Positions 25,070 to 34,340 of a DNA stretch of 51,418 bases are shown here, piece by piece. The DNA comes from Acidobacteriaceae bacterium (GTDB taxonomy: Bacteria; Acidobacteriota; Terriglobia; Terriglobales; Acidobacteriaceae). The notes beneath the pieces were generated by a model. It saw only the letters and a list, made by a program, of their open reading frames with translations, had not been told where the DNA came from and searched no databases. The translations under genes and the position numbers were made by a program. The stretch spans positions 10,256 to 61,673 of the forward strand of contig PLBE01000172.1 of NCBI GenBank assembly GCA_003134435.1, in the 5' to 3' direction. Position 1 is the first letter of the stretch. Every line of letters begins with the position of its first letter.

Positions 25070-25954
25070 GTGCTTAGTGGAAGCGGTATCGCCAAATCGA
25101 GTGTCCTGGGAATCATCGTGCTACTGCTGGCGGTCGCTCCGCTGTTTGCGCAGGGGGCGCGCGGTCCCATCATGGGCGGCGGCATCATGAGTCCACCTGC
25201 GAACCAGCGTCCACCGGGGCTTGAATTCGTCGGCATCGAGCAACATCTCAACGCCGAGGTTCCCGTCGACCTTGAATTCCGCGATGAACTTGGCAACCCG
25301 GTTAAACTCTCCGACTATTTCGGCCACGGTCGCCCCGTAATTTTGAACCTGGGCTACTATCAATGCCCGATGTTGTGCAGCGAACTGCTGCAAGGGCTGG
25401 TTGGTTCGATGAAGGCGCTGACCTTCAGTCTGGGTAAGGATTTCGACATCGTGACGGTGAGTTTCGACCCACGCGAAACTACGGAAATGGCCGCCGCAAA
25501 AAAGCGGGACATGATGAAGCGCTATGGTCGTCCCAACTCGGATCAGGGATGGCACTTTCTGACCGGCAAACCGGACGCGATCAATGCGCTGACCAAGTCA
25601 GTGGGCTTTCAATATCAGTTTGATCCGAAAACGGAACAGTACGCGCACGCAACCGCGATTGTGATGCTGACGCCCGACCATCACATCTCGGGATATTTTT
25701 ATGGAGTGGAGTTCTCTCCCAAGGACCTTCGCCTGGGACTGGTGCAGGCTTCGCAGAACAAGATCGGCAACATCGGCGATCAGGTGCTTCTGTACTGCTA
25801 TCACTACGACCCCAGGACCGGGAAATATGGCGCCGTGATCAGCAATATATTGAAACTGGCGGCGCTCGGCACGATGCTGATCCTGGGAACGTTTATGTTT
25901 GTGATGTTCCGCGCCGATCGCCGTTCGCATGGCGGCGCGGCGCACGCGCATTAG
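25070..25954 (+). CDS. SCO1/SenC-family copper chaperone for cytochrome oxidase
   Basis: A 294-aa membrane-anchored thioredoxin-fold protein. A signal or anchor (residues 10-27) precedes a Gly/Pro-rich linker. The copper-binding set is complete: CPMLC (C99, C103) and distal H193 in EQYAHATAIVM. The DLEFRDELGNPVKLSDYF and VTVSFDPRET segments are typical of the family. An extra C-terminal hydrophobic helix (about 262-280) and a His-rich end (SHGGAAHAH) go beyond a minimal SCO1. It probably loads the CuA centre of CoxB, encoded next. GTG 25070 is preceded by GGAAGAGG at good spacing. Confidence 0.9.
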   Translation: MLSGSGIAKSSVLGIIVLLLAVAPLFAQGARGPIMGGGIMSPPANQRPPGLEFVGIEQHLNAEVPVDLEFRDELGNPVKLSDYFGHGRPVILNLGYYQCPMLCSELLQGLVGSMKALTFSLGKDFDIVTVSFDPRETTEMAAAKKRDMMKRYGRPNSDQGWHFLTGKPDAINALTKSVGFQYQFDPKTEQYAHATAIVMLTPDHHISGYFYGVEFSPKDLRLGLVQASQNKIGNIGDQVLLYCYHYDPRTGKYGAVISNILKLAALGTMLILGTFMFVMFRADRRSHGGAAHAH

Positions 25955-25979
25955 GCGAGACGCGACAGAATCAGACGTT

Positions 25980-26025
25980 GAGTCAGGTCCTGTGCTGAGT
26001 TAGTGAGTCAGGTGTCGAGTTAGGT
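25980..26025 (+). repeat. Degenerate GAGTYAG repeats upstream of coxB
   Basis: GAGTCAGGT occurs at 25980-25988 and 26005-26013. Related GAGTTAG and GAGTTAGGT occur at 25997-26003 and 26017-26025. They fill the SCO1-coxB gap and end 4 bases before the coxB ATG. No Shine-Dalgarno sequence is visible here, so these words occupy the site where one would lie. Confidence 0.55.
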
Positions 26026-26029
26026 AACT

Positions 26030-27028
26030 ATGTCGAAATTTCTACCATTGTGGCCGGATTCGGCCTCGACCATGTCAGGCCAGGTGGATGCACTCTATAT
26101 CTACCTGCTGCTGGTGGCGGGCATCATGACCGCGCTCATTTTTATCTCGGTCACGGTGCTGGCAATCAAGTATCGTCGCGTCGCGGGACGGGAAGCCACT
26201 CAGATCGAGGGCTCGACGATTCTCGAAATCGGGTGGTCGATTATTCCATTTTTTGTAATGCTGACGTTCTTCATTTGGGGCGCGGTTATCTACTTTAAGG
26301 AGCGCACACCTCCCGCCGATTCGACGGAAGTGTATGTGGTCGCGAAACAGTGGATGTGGAAGATCGAGCACATGGAGGGGCAGCGCGAGATCAATGAGTT
26401 GCACGTTCCGGTGGGTCAGAACGTCAAGCTGATCATGACTTCGCAGGATGTAATTCACAGCTTCTTTGTTCCGGCATTCCGCATTAAGCAGGACGTGTTG
26501 CCCGGCCGCTACACGACGCTGTGGTTCAAGGCGACTGTTCCGGGCCGCTATCATCTATTTTGCGCAGAATATTGCGGGACGATGCATTCGGGCATGGGCG
26601 GAGACATCGTGGTCATGGAGCCGCAGGACTATGCGCAGTGGATGGCGGGCGGAGCGACGGCGCCCTTGCAGGAAACCGGGAAGGAGTTGTTCGCGCAGCT
26701 CGGATGCGCCACTTGTCATCGTTTCGATGTGCAGGGACGCGGACCGAATCTTACTGCCATCTATAACAAGCCGGTTTTGCTCGAAGATGGACGCACGGTG
26801 ATTGCGGATGAAAATTACGTTCGCGAATCGATTCTCAATCCGACGGCCAAGATCGTGAGCGGATTCAAACCAGTGATGCCGACTTTTCAGGGCATTGTCA
26901 CAGACGAGCAGTTGAACGCGCTGGTGGCTTACGTTAAGTCGTTGGCCCAGCCTACTCCCGGAAGCGCCGGGTTGCAGAACCAGCCCGCAGCTTCCCCGGA
27001 CCAACCTCAGAATATGCAGGTGCAATAG
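26030..27028 (+). CDS. coxB: caa3 cytochrome oxidase subunit II with fused cytochrome c domain
   Basis: A 332-aa protein. Two N-terminal helices (about 22-46 and 66-88) anchor a periplasmic cupredoxin domain with the CuA site [12 protein letters not shown] (C178, C182, H186, M189). [11 protein letters not shown] in the entry region corresponds to the aromatic electron-entry patch of the family. A fused cytochrome c domain follows, with haem site CATCHR (C226, C229, H230) and probable axial methionine in KPVMPTFQG. This fusion defines the caa3 type and lets the enzyme accept electrons directly from ActE or another cytochrome. It is followed after 2 bases by coxA. Confidence 0.95.
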   Translation: MSKFLPLWPDSASTMSGQVDALYIYLLLVAGIMTALIFISVTVLAIKYRRVAGREATQIEGSTILEIGWSIIPFFVMLTFFIWGAVIYFKERTPPADSTEVYVVAKQWMWKIEHMEGQREINELHVPVGQNVKLIMTSQDVIHSFFVPAFRIKQDVLPGRYTTLWFKATVPGRYHLFCAEYCGTMHSGMGGDIVVMEPQDYAQWMAGGATAPLQETGKELFAQLGCATCHRFDVQGRGPNLTAIYNKPVLLEDGRTVIADENYVRESILNPTAKIVSGFKPVMPTFQGIVTDEQLNALVAYVKSLAQPTPGSAGLQNQPAASPDQPQNMQVQ

Positions 27029-27030
27029 TC

Positions 27031-28677
27031 ATGGCGAGTACAGCAGTTACGGCGAATCAGGCTCCGAAATTGAACTATCTCAACAACGGGCACAGCCTCA
27101 AGTCCTGGCTGTTGACCACCGATCACAAGCGGATTGCGATCCTCTATCTGATTTCGGTGACGACGTTCTTCTTTCTCGGCGGCTTCTTTGCCATGCTCAT
27201 CCGGCTTGAGTTGCTGACTCCCCAGGGAGACCTGATGCAGGCCGACACCTATAACAAGGTGTTCACCATGCATGGCATGATCATGGTGTTTTTCTTCCTG
27301 ATTCCGGTAGTGCCGGCAGTGCTGGGCAACTTTCTGGTGCCGTTGATGATCGGGGCGAAGGATCTGGCGTTTCCGCGCATCAACCTGCTGAGCTGGTATC
27401 TCTACGTCGTGGGCGGGCTGCTGATTTCACATGTTATGTTGACGGGCGGCGTCGATACCGGCTGGACGTTTTATAGCCCCTTCAGCACGGAGTACACGAA
27501 TACCAAGATTGTCGAGGCCGGGCTGGCCGCTTTTGTGGCTGGTTTTTCTTCGATTTTTACGGGCCTGAACTTTATCGTCACCATTCACCGCATGCGGGCT
27601 CCGGGGCTGACCTGGAATCGCCTGCCCTTGTTCATCTGGGCGAATTATGCGACCAGCATCATCATGATCCTGGGTACGCCCGTCGTCGCCATCACGATTA
27701 TTCTCGTGGCGGTTGAGCGACTCTTCCATCTCGGCATCTTCGATCCCCGGCTGGGCGGAGATCCGCTGCTGTTTCAGCATCTTTTCTGGTTTTATTCCCA
27801 TCCTGCGGTTTACATTATGATTCTGCCGTCGATGGGGGTGATCAGCGAACTGATTACCTGTTTCTCGCGCAAGCGCGTGTTCGGCTACAACTTTATCGCG
27901 CTTTCGAGTATCGCCATCGCCGTGATCGGTTTTCTGGTCTGGGCCCACCACATGTTTGTCGCCGGCATCTCGCTCTATGCCGCGATGATCTTTTCTTTTT
28001 TGACTTTCTTTGTGGGCGTGCCTTCAGCCGTGAAGGTGTTTAACTGGACCGCGACCCTTTACAAGGGATCGATAACTTACGCTACGCCGATGCTTTACGC
28101 TTTCGGTTTTATGGGACTATTCACCATCGGCGGCCTTACCGGACTCTTTCTCGCCACTCTGGGCATCGACGTCCATGTTACGGATACTTACTTCGTGGTC
28201 GCCCACTTCCACTACGTCATGGTTGGTGGAGTCTTGATGGGGTATCTCGGAGGAATGCATTTCTGGTGGCCGAAGATCAGCGGCCGCATGTATCCCGAAG
28301 GCTGGGCGAAACTTTCGGCCCTGCTAGTGTTCGTTGGATTTAACCTGACCTTCTTTCCCCAATTCATTCTCGGCTACGTAGGTATGCCGCGGCGTTACTG
28401 GCAGTATCCGCCGGAGTTCCAAGTGCTGAATGTGCTTTCCACGGCTGGCTCCAGCGTGCTTGCCATGGGCTACCTTTTGCCGATGATTTACTTCCTGTGG
28501 TCGCTGAAATACGGACCGATCGCCGAAGCGAATCCGTGGCATGCAGCGGGCCTGGAGTGGAAGACTACCTCGCCGCCGCCCACGTTTAATTTTGACGAAA
28601 CTCCCGTAGTTACCTGGGAGGCTTATAACTACGACGAGATCCCAGACAAGGAACTGGAGGCTCCCGTTGTCAGATAG
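27031..28677 (+). CDS. coxA: caa3 cytochrome oxidase subunit I, A2-type
   Basis: The 548-aa catalytic subunit reduces oxygen at the haem-CuB site and pumps protons. About 12 helices are visible. Haem and copper ligands are seen in [26 protein letters not shown] (H257 and cross-link Y261), WAHHMF (H306, H307) and [12 protein letters not shown]. The D-channel glutamate of the HPEVY motif is replaced by Ala, and a YS pair (255-256) precedes the His. That is the signature of A2-type oxidases, in which the tyrosine of YSHP takes over proton transfer. Its last 11 bases overlap coxC, whose Shine-Dalgarno lies inside this gene. Confidence 0.96.
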   Translation: MASTAVTANQAPKLNYLNNGHSLKSWLLTTDHKRIAILYLISVTTFFFLGGFFAMLIRLELLTPQGDLMQADTYNKVFTMHGMIMVFFFLIPVVPAVLGNFLVPLMIGAKDLAFPRINLLSWYLYVVGGLLISHVMLTGGVDTGWTFYSPFSTEYTNTKIVEAGLAAFVAGFSSIFTGLNFIVTIHRMRAPGLTWNRLPLFIWANYATSIIMILGTPVVAITIILVAVERLFHLGIFDPRLGGDPLLFQHLFWFYSHPAVYIMILPSMGVISELITCFSRKRVFGYNFIALSSIAIAVIGFLVWAHHMFVAGISLYAAMIFSFLTFFVGVPSAVKVFNWTATLYKGSITYATPMLYAFGFMGLFTIGGLTGLFLATLGIDVHVTDTYFVVAHFHYVMVGGVLMGYLGGMHFWWPKISGRMYPEGWAKLSALLVFVGFNLTFFPQFILGYVGMPRRYWQYPPEFQVLNVLSTAGSSVLAMGYLLPMIYFLWSLKYGPIAEANPWHAAGLEWKTTSPPPTFNFDETPVVTWEAYNYDEIPDKELEAPVVR

Positions 28678-29389
28678 CCCAGTAACCGCCGGTTCAGTTA
28701 CGACGATGGAACACGAAGCTCATAATCCAGCGCTGCTGCACCATTTTTCGGATGCGCAGCAGCAGAAGAACGCCGCCTCGCTTGGGATGTGGCTGTTCCT
28801 GGTAACGGAAATCATGTTCTTCGGCGGCATGTTCTGCGCCTACCTTGTCTACCGTGTCGCCCACTTCAATTCCTTCGCGGCGGCCAGCCAGCAACTGAGC
28901 ATCGGAATGGGAGCGTTCAATACCGCTGTGCTGATCGTCAGTTCGGTGACGGTGGTGTTGGCGGTGAAGGCGGCGGAGGCGGGCAAGCGCAAATTGCTGG
29001 TCGGCTACCTGGTCGTTACCGTGCTGCTGGGCATGACCTTCCTGGTAGTCAAGGGCTTCGAGTATCGGGAGAAATTTGAGCGGCACCACGTTCCTGGCCC
29101 GACCTTCAAGTTTACCGACACGTTCGACGACAACGGCAAGCAAATTCCGGTGAACCCGAAGGAAGCCGAGTTATTTTTCTCGCTCTATTTCGCGATGACC
29201 GGCATGCACGCCCTGCACATGATTATTGGTTGCGGACTGTTCAGCGTGCTGGCGATCTTCGCATGGAAGGGCCATTACTCGCCCGGCTACTTCACCCCCA
29301 TAGAAAACGCGGGATTGTATTGGCACCTGGTCGATATCATCTGGATCTATCTGTTTCCGTTGTTGTATCTGATCAGCCGGCACTCGTGA
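28667..29389 (+). CDS. coxC: Cytochrome c oxidase subunit III
   Basis: A 240-aa membrane protein with five to seven helices and the subunit III signatures [19 protein letters not shown] and [17 protein letters not shown], plus the end motif [18 protein letters not shown]. It stabilises the catalytic core and holds no cofactor. I chose the TTG at 28667 because GGAGG sits 6 bases upstream (28656-28660), inside the end of coxA; the two genes overlap by 11 bases. An in-frame ATG at 28706 would remove only a polar N-terminal stretch and has no such site. The helix pattern agrees with the family. Confidence 0.93.
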   Translation: MSDSPVTAGSVTTMEHEAHNPALLHHFSDAQQQKNAASLGMWLFLVTEIMFFGGMFCAYLVYRVAHFNSFAAASQQLSIGMGAFNTAVLIVSSVTVVLAVKAAEAGKRKLLVGYLVVTVLLGMTFLVVKGFEYREKFERHHVPGPTFKFTDTFDDNGKQIPVNPKEAELFFSLYFAMTGMHALHMIIGCGLFSVLAIFAWKGHYSPGYFTPIENAGLYWHLVDIIWIYLFPLLYLISRHS

Positions 29390-29390
29390 A

Positions 29391-29413
29391 CTGAGAACTT
29401 ATCACTGAGAACC
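29391..29413 (+). repeat. Paired CTGAGAAC words upstream of coxD
   Basis: CTGAGAACT (29391-29399) and CTGAGAACC (29405-29413) stand in the 29-bp coxC-coxD gap, just before the coxD ATG at 29419. The same words open the 25-nt leader elements at 17588 and 44192. Confidence 0.55.
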
Positions 29414-29418
29414 TGTCT

Positions 29419-29718
29419 ATGTCCGAACACGAAGAACACACGACTCACTCGCAGGGATTTTATCTTCTGATTGGCGCCGTCCTGCTCGTACTGACGGCGA
29501 CGACCGTGGGCGCGGCGTTCGTGAACCTTGGTCCGTTCAATCCCGTCGTGGCGCTGCTCATTGCCACAGTCAAAGCGACGCTGGTGGTGCTCTTCTTCAT
29601 GCACGTCAAAGGCGCGAGCGAAAAGCTGACGGGGGCGGTGGTGGTTGCCGGCTTCTTCTTTCTCGCCATACTGCTTTCGCTCTCGCTCGCCGACTACCTG
29701 ACGCGATCCTGGCGCTAG
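29419..29718 (+). CDS. coxD: Cytochrome c oxidase subunit IV (CoxD/CtaF type)
   Basis: A 99-aa protein with three hydrophobic helices (about 13-35, 41-61 and 70-92) and the helix-2 signature VVALLIATVKATLVVLFFMH, where prokaryotic subunit IV keeps the K..LV..FFMH pattern. The N-terminus is polar and rich in His and Glu. It is the last gene of the oxidase cluster, in the order coxB-A-C-D. No cofactor residues are expected. A hairpin terminator is not obvious in the spacer after it, so read-through into the downstream flavoprotein gene is possible. Confidence 0.9.
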   Translation: MSEHEEHTTHSQGFYLLIGAVLLVLTATTVGAAFVNLGPFNPVVALLIATVKATLVVLFFMHVKGASEKLTGAVVVAGFFFLAILLSLSLADYLTRSWR

Positions 29719-29836
29719 CCTCATTTTCAGGAAGTTTTCCCTGGGGCATTCCTCTGGGTGGGACACGGATTCAGCACCGCGTCACGCAATCCTCTTGCGC
29801 CTAACGGCGCGCATGATCGAAGATGTTCTGTGCCTT

Positions 29837-32800
29837 ATGCCACAAGACATTGCCCCACTTCCGGCGCATTTCACCCAACTTGATGCCTTGGCGCTTGAAG
29901 CCTCGCTCCGGCGGCACTTGCGCGGAGAGGTTCGCTTTGATTCCGGGAGCCGCGCTGTTTACGCCACCGACGGCTCCAATTACCGCCAGGTGCCGATCGG
30001 AGTTGTCATTCCGCGCGACAAAGAAGATGTGCTCGCGGCCGTTTCGCTGTGTCGCGACCACGGTGCTCCGCTGCTGGCGCGGGGCGGAGGCACGTCGCTG
30101 GCGGGACAATGCTGCAACGCGGCCGTTGTGCTCGACTTCTCGAAGTACATGGCGAACATCCTGGAAATCGATTCCTCTCGCCGCATCGCGCGGGTCGAGC
30201 CGGGAGTGGTGCTCGACCAGTTACGCGCCGAAGCCGAGAAGCACCACCTGACGTTTGCGCCCGACCCGGCTACGCATGACCGCTGCACGCTCGGAGGCAT
30301 GATCGGCAATAACTCCTGCGGCGTGCATTCGATCATGGCGGGCAAGACGGACGATAACATCGAGGCGCTTGAAATCCTCACGTACGGCGGCCAGCGGTTG
30401 CATGTGGGCGCGACCAGCGCGGAAGATTTCGAGCGCTTCATTCGTGAAGGCGGTCGCCGAGCGGAAATCTACAACGGTCTCAAATCTCTGGCGGACCGTT
30501 ATGGCGAGCAGGTTCGCCGCCAGTTTCCCAACATTCCGCGGCGGGTGTCGGGGTACAACCTCAACCACCTGCTTCCCGAAAGCGGGCTTCATGTGGCGCG
30601 GGCGCTGGTCGGGTCGGAGGGAACGTGTGTCACGATTCTCGAAGCTACCTGCCGATTGGTGGAGAGTCCGCCAGCGCGGGTGCTGCTGGTTATCGGGTGG
30701 CCCGACATCTATATCTGCGCCGACCACATCCCGCAGATCATGGAGCATCGTCCGATTGGCCTCGAAGGCTTTGACGACATTATGGTCAACGCCAGCCGGC
30801 GCAAGAGTGTGAATCTCGATGGACTGGCGATGCTGCCCGAAGGGGCCGGCTGGCTCATGGTCGAGTTCGGCGCCGACACAGCCGCCGAAGCGGAATCGCA
30901 GGCGCGCCATCTGATGGATGCGCTGGAGCGGTCCGCGATTCCGCCTAATATGCGCTTGTTCACCGACCCAAAACAAGCCAAGCGCATCTGGGATGTTCGC
31001 GAGTCCAGTCTGGGTGTGACGGCGCACGTTCCCGGTGAGCCGTTGCGCTGGGAAGGGTTCGAAGATTCCGCCGTCGGGCCCGACAAGCTTGGGGCCTACC
31101 TCCGTGACCTGCGCAAGCTGATGCAGGCCTTCCACTATGACGGTTCGTTTTATGGACACTTCGGCCACGCCTGCGTGCACACCCGCATGGACTACGATCT
31201 GGAATCGACGGAGGGCATCCGTAAATTTCGTCAGTTCATGGAGGAGGCGGCCGATCTGGTTGTGGGCTACGGAGGCTCGATTTCCGGAGAGCATGGCGAT
31301 GGGCAGTCTCGCGGCGAACTTCTGCCGAAGATGTTTGGGCCGGAATTGATGCAGGCTTTCCGGGAGTTCAAATCGCTGTGGGATCCGGACTGGAAAATGA
31401 ATCCGGGCAAGCTCATCGAGCCTTATCGTCTCGACGAGAATCTGCGGCTGGGCGCGGGATACGATCCTTGGCAGCCGGAAACCCATTTCAAATTTCCCGA
31501 TGACCATGGCAGTCTGGCGGCCGCCACTCTGCGCTGCGTGGGAGTCGGCAAGTGCCGCCATGATTCTGGCGGAGTCATGTGCCCGAGTTACCGGGTGACG
31601 CGCGAGGAAGAGCACTCTACTCGCGGGCGCGCCCACTTACTGTGGGAGATGACGAAACGCGACGTCATCAAAGACGGCTGGAAGAGCGAAGCGGTGAAGG
31701 AATCGCTCGACCTCTGCCTGGCTTGCAAGGGCTGCAAGAGCGACTGCCCCGTTGGCGTCGATGTCGCGACCTACAAAGCGGAATTCTTGTCGCATTACTA
31801 CGAGAGCAACCGCCGTCCGCTGAAAGCGATGGGGCTCTCGAATATCGATCTGTGGATGAGAGCGGCCTCGCATGTGCCGGGACTGGTGAATCTGACGACC
31901 CAACTTCCCGGGCTGCGCGACCTTGCCAAGCTGGTGGGGGGAATCCCAGCCCAGCGCCGTATTCCGGCGTTCGCGCCGGAGACATTCAAACGATGGTGGG
32001 AGCGGCGAGGCGCTTCGCTGGCCGGGACGGACGAGGGCGTCCGTTCCCAGGCGAACTCTGGCAATTCTGTGCTTCTCTGGGCCGACACTTTTAACAACCA
32101 CTTCCTGCCAGCTACTGCCAAAGCGGCTGTCGAAGTGCTTGAATCCGCCGGGTTCGATGTTAGCGTGCCGCGTGCGCACCTCTGCTGCGGACGCCCGCTT
32201 TATGACGTCGGCATGCTCGACCGCGCCAAGAGCCTGTTGCTGCAGATCATGGATGAGCTCTTGCCGGAGATCGAGGCGGGGACGCCCATTGTTGTCTTGG
32301 AGCCGAGTTGCGCGACTGTGTTTCGCGACGAACTGACGAATCTTTTCCCCAAGGACGAACGGGCGCAGGCACTCTCGAAGCAAGTGTTCCTGCTCAGCGA
32401 ATTTCTGGAGCAGCGCGCCAAGGATTTTGCGCTTCCGAAACTGCCGCGTCGGGCTCTGGTCCATGGCCATTGCCATCACAAGGCCATCATGAAGATGACT
32501 GCCGAAGAGGGCGTCCTGAACCGTATGGGCGTCAACTTTACCTCCCCGGCGCCCGGATGCTGCGGCATGGCGGGGGCGTTCGGCTTCGAAAAGGAGAAGT
32601 ACGATGTCTCCAAGGCCATCGGTGAGCTGGAGTTGCTACCGGCTGTAAGGCAGGCTCCCACCGACTGGCTGATTGTCGCCGACGGTTTCAGTTGCCGGGA
32701 GCAGATTGCTCAGGAAACCGACCGCCACGCCCTCCACTTGGCCGAAGTGCTCCAGATGGCCCTGCGCGAGGCTACCGAAACGCCGGAAGGCTTCCCGATG

Positions 32801-32950
32801 TTCGACGCGGCACCGCAGCACTATCCCGAAGACGCCTGGGTAAGGCCGCACCGGGCCGCTATCGAGAAATCCATGAAGCGGACCGGGTTGGCTGTGGCTG
32901 GACTCGCCGCCGGAGCGTCTCTCCTGCTGGCTTTAGCGCGAAAACGTTAG
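29837..32950 (+). CDS. Fused FAD-linked oxidase / Fe-S protein (D-lactate or glycolate dehydrogenase type)
   Basis: A 1037-aa fusion of GlcD-like and GlcF-like parts. The N-terminal PCMH-type FAD domain has LARGGGTSLAGQCCN and CTLGGMIGNNSCGVHS, and the FAD-oxidase C-terminal domain follows (YGHFGHACVHTRMD, GEHGDGQSRGELLP). The Fe-S domain has two clusters: C567/C573/C582 with MCPSYR, and CLACKGCKSDCP (C627, C630, C633, C637). Two cysteine-rich CCG domains follow (CCGRPLYDVG from C783, GCCGMAGAFG at C908). A C-terminal hydrophobic helix (about 1013-1031) probably tethers it to the membrane. It likely oxidises a 2-hydroxy acid and feeds electrons to the quinone pool beside the oxidase operon. 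Residues 730-737 are encoded by a repeated palindrome. The start is uncertain: ATG 29813 and TTG 29795 are alternatives. Confidence 0.88.
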   Translation: MPQDIAPLPAHFTQLDALALEASLRRHLRGEVRFDSGSRAVYATDGSNYRQVPIGVVIPRDKEDVLAAVSLCRDHGAPLLARGGGTSLAGQCCNAAVVLDFSKYMANILEIDSSRRIARVEPGVVLDQLRAEAEKHHLTFAPDPATHDRCTLGGMIGNNSCGVHSIMAGKTDDNIEALEILTYGGQRLHVGATSAEDFERFIREGGRRAEIYNGLKSLADRYGEQVRRQFPNIPRRVSGYNLNHLLPESGLHVARALVGSEGTCVTILEATCRLVESPPARVLLVIGWPDIYICADHIPQIMEHRPIGLEGFDDIMVNASRRKSVNLDGLAMLPEGAGWLMVEFGADTAAEAESQARHLMDALERSAIPPNMRLFTDPKQAKRIWDVRESSLGVTAHVPGEPLRWEGFEDSAVGPDKLGAYLRDLRKLMQAFHYDGSFYGHFGHACVHTRMDYDLESTEGIRKFRQFMEEAADLVVGYGGSISGEHGDGQSRGELLPKMFGPELMQAFREFKSLWDPDWKMNPGKLIEPYRLDENLRLGAGYDPWQPETHFKFPDDHGSLAAATLRCVGVGKCRHDSGGVMCPSYRVTREEEHSTRGRAHLLWEMTKRDVIKDGWKSEAVKESLDLCLACKGCKSDCPVGVDVATYKAEFLSHYYESNRRPLKAMGLSNIDLWMRAASHVPGLVNLTTQLPGLRDLAKLVGGIPAQRRIPAFAPETFKRWWERRGASLAGTDEGVRSQANSGNSVLLWADTFNNHFLPATAKAAVEVLESAGFDVSVPRAHLCCGRPLYDVGMLDRAKSLLLQIMDELLPEIEAGTPIVVLEPSCATVFRDELTNLFPKDERAQALSKQVFLLSEFLEQRAKDFALPKLPRRALVHGHCHHKAIMKMTAEEGVLNRMGVNFTSPAPGCCGMAGAFGFEKEKYDVSKAIGELELLPAVRQAPTDWLIVADGFSCREQIAQETDRHALHLAEVLQMALREATETPEGFPMFDAAPQHYPEDAWVRPHRAAIEKSMKRTGLAVAGLAAGASLLLALARKR
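32024..32048 (+). repeat. Palindromic element inside the FAD/Fe-S gene (copy 1)
   Basis: The stretch can fold into a 10-bp stem (32024-32033 with 32038-32047, one G-T pair) with loop AGGG. It encodes G730-S737 (GTDEGVRS) in a probable interdomain linker. A near-identical palindrome stands at 32959-32982, just after the stop of the same gene. Confidence 0.75.
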
Positions 32951-32958
32951 GTTCTGGC

Positions 32959-32982
32959 GGGACGGACGAGCGCGTCAGTCCC
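32959..32982 (+). terminator. Palindromic element after the FAD/Fe-S gene (copy 2)
   Basis: GGGAC (32959-32963) pairs with GTCCC (32978-32982), and GACG (32965-32968) pairs with CGTC (32973-32976), with loop AGCG and one G/A mismatch. It starts 8 bases after the stop, so it could end transcription, although no T-run follows. It matches copy 1 at about 21 of 25 positions, including the flanking CTGGC. Confidence 0.55.
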
Positions 32983-33174
32983 TAACGCAATCCGTCCTTG
33001 CTTCAGTTTCGTCTCTACGTAATCTACTGATAAATATACAGTTATTTCACTACTGCCAATCCTTCCCGGTTTCTGGGACAATAGACATAGACACTAGGCC
33101 TCCACGTAGCGGCTTTCTGGTCCCCAAGGCGCCTCGCACTGGCGCCAGCGCGCTACGAGAAGAGGCTGAACCCT

Positions 33175-34326
33175 ATGGAAACCGCAAACCCAACGACGCT
33201 ATTGGTGCCAACGGCGATGCCATCGGCGGTCGTTACTTTGAACAAGTCTCTGCAAGGTTCGGTCTTGGTGCTGATCCAGTTCGATGTTTGCGAGGAGATC
33301 AACCTCGACGGGCTACGCGACATTTTTGGAGCACGGCGCCAGGAGGCCAGCTTCAAGCATCCGGCTCCGGGATATGTTCGTTTTCAGCGCGCTCCAGTGG
33401 TCGAACCGGTCGAACCGCTGGTGCTCGAAAGCGGCGAACGGCTTGATGTCCAGATCAAATACTACGATTACGGCGTCCTCAGCGTGGTGTTTGAACTGCC
33501 TTTTTCGGGCGACTGGGATACCCTGGTCCGCCTGGCTGGCCGTTGGGTTTGGGATACGGATTTCACCAGTTTCGCGCAGAAAATCGTCAAGGAAAAGATC
33601 GAACGCGCCCGTCCGGCGCTGGTCAAGCTGTATGACACCTGGCTGCATGAAGATTATTTCGTTTTCCACGTGCGCGATATCGCGGGCAATCCGTCGGCGG
33701 CCGAACTGCTCCATACCGAAGGTGGGCGCATTGCGCAGATCGTGCGCGGCGAGAATATGCCGCTCTCCGACGGCGAGCAGCAGGAGATCATGCAGTCGAA
33801 AATCTCCTACTATCCGAACGACCTGGCCGTGATCAGTTGGAACGGGGCATTTCTCTACGACTCGACGGCGGGCGCGGAAACCGTGATTCAACTGCTCGAG
33901 TACGCTAACTCGCAGCTCCTCGAGTTCCGCCATTACGACGAACTGCTGACCCGCGAACTGGCCAGCGTCTACCAATTCATGGACCACGGTTCGATGGGCA
34001 TTCTCGCCCGTTGGCGCACCGCGAAACGAGCCAGCCGCCTGCACACCGTCCTGCTCGATGTGGACGAACTGACGGAGCGCGCGGACAACGCCATCAAGTT
34101 TCTAAGCGACATGTTCTCGGCGCGTTTGTATAAGGTCGCGGCGTCGAAGATAGGTGTTACCGACTACAAAGATCTGGTCAACCAGAAAGTCCACACGGCC
34201 GAAGAACTCTACCGCTTCATGGTCGACCAGTTCCACCAGAGCCGGGCGTTTGTGCTGGAGCTGATGGTGGTGATTATTCTGATCATCGATCTGATCTGGC
34301 TGTTTAAGGGCAGCACGCCGATTTAG
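33175..34326 (+). CDS. RMD1/DUF155-family membrane protein
   Basis: A 383-aa protein matching the RMD1 (DUF155) layout. An N-terminal acidic domain includes EEINLDGLRDIFGARRQ. The central conserved block, YYPNDLAVISWNGAFLYD (about 221-238), is the strongest family motif. A long alpha-helical region follows (ELLTRELASVYQF, RADNAIKFLSDMFSARLYKV, AEELYRFMVDQFHQSRA). One C-terminal transmembrane helix (about 362-377, LELMVVIILIIDLIWLF) is present. Eukaryotic members are mitochondrial and linked to translation or meiosis. Bacterial function is unknown. The gene converges with the aminotransferase gene, leaving 14 bases between stops. Confidence 0.8.
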   Translation: METANPTTLLVPTAMPSAVVTLNKSLQGSVLVLIQFDVCEEINLDGLRDIFGARRQEASFKHPAPGYVRFQRAPVVEPVEPLVLESGERLDVQIKYYDYGVLSVVFELPFSGDWDTLVRLAGRWVWDTDFTSFAQKIVKEKIERARPALVKLYDTWLHEDYFVFHVRDIAGNPSAAELLHTEGGRIAQIVRGENMPLSDGEQQEIMQSKISYYPNDLAVISWNGAFLYDSTAGAETVIQLLEYANSQLLEFRHYDELLTRELASVYQFMDHGSMGILARWRTAKRASRLHTVLLDVDELTERADNAIKFLSDMFSARLYKVAASKIGVTDYKDLVNQKVHTAEELYRFMVDQFHQSRAFVLELMVVIILIIDLIWLFKGSTPI

Positions 34327-34340
34327 CTGTCAAGCGTCAG

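Noticed and set aside
30221-31636. Antisense open frame of 471 codons opposite the FAD/Fe-S gene
   Set aside because: The sense frame carries FAD and Fe-S motifs; the antisense peptide is Arg/His-rich and has no family features.
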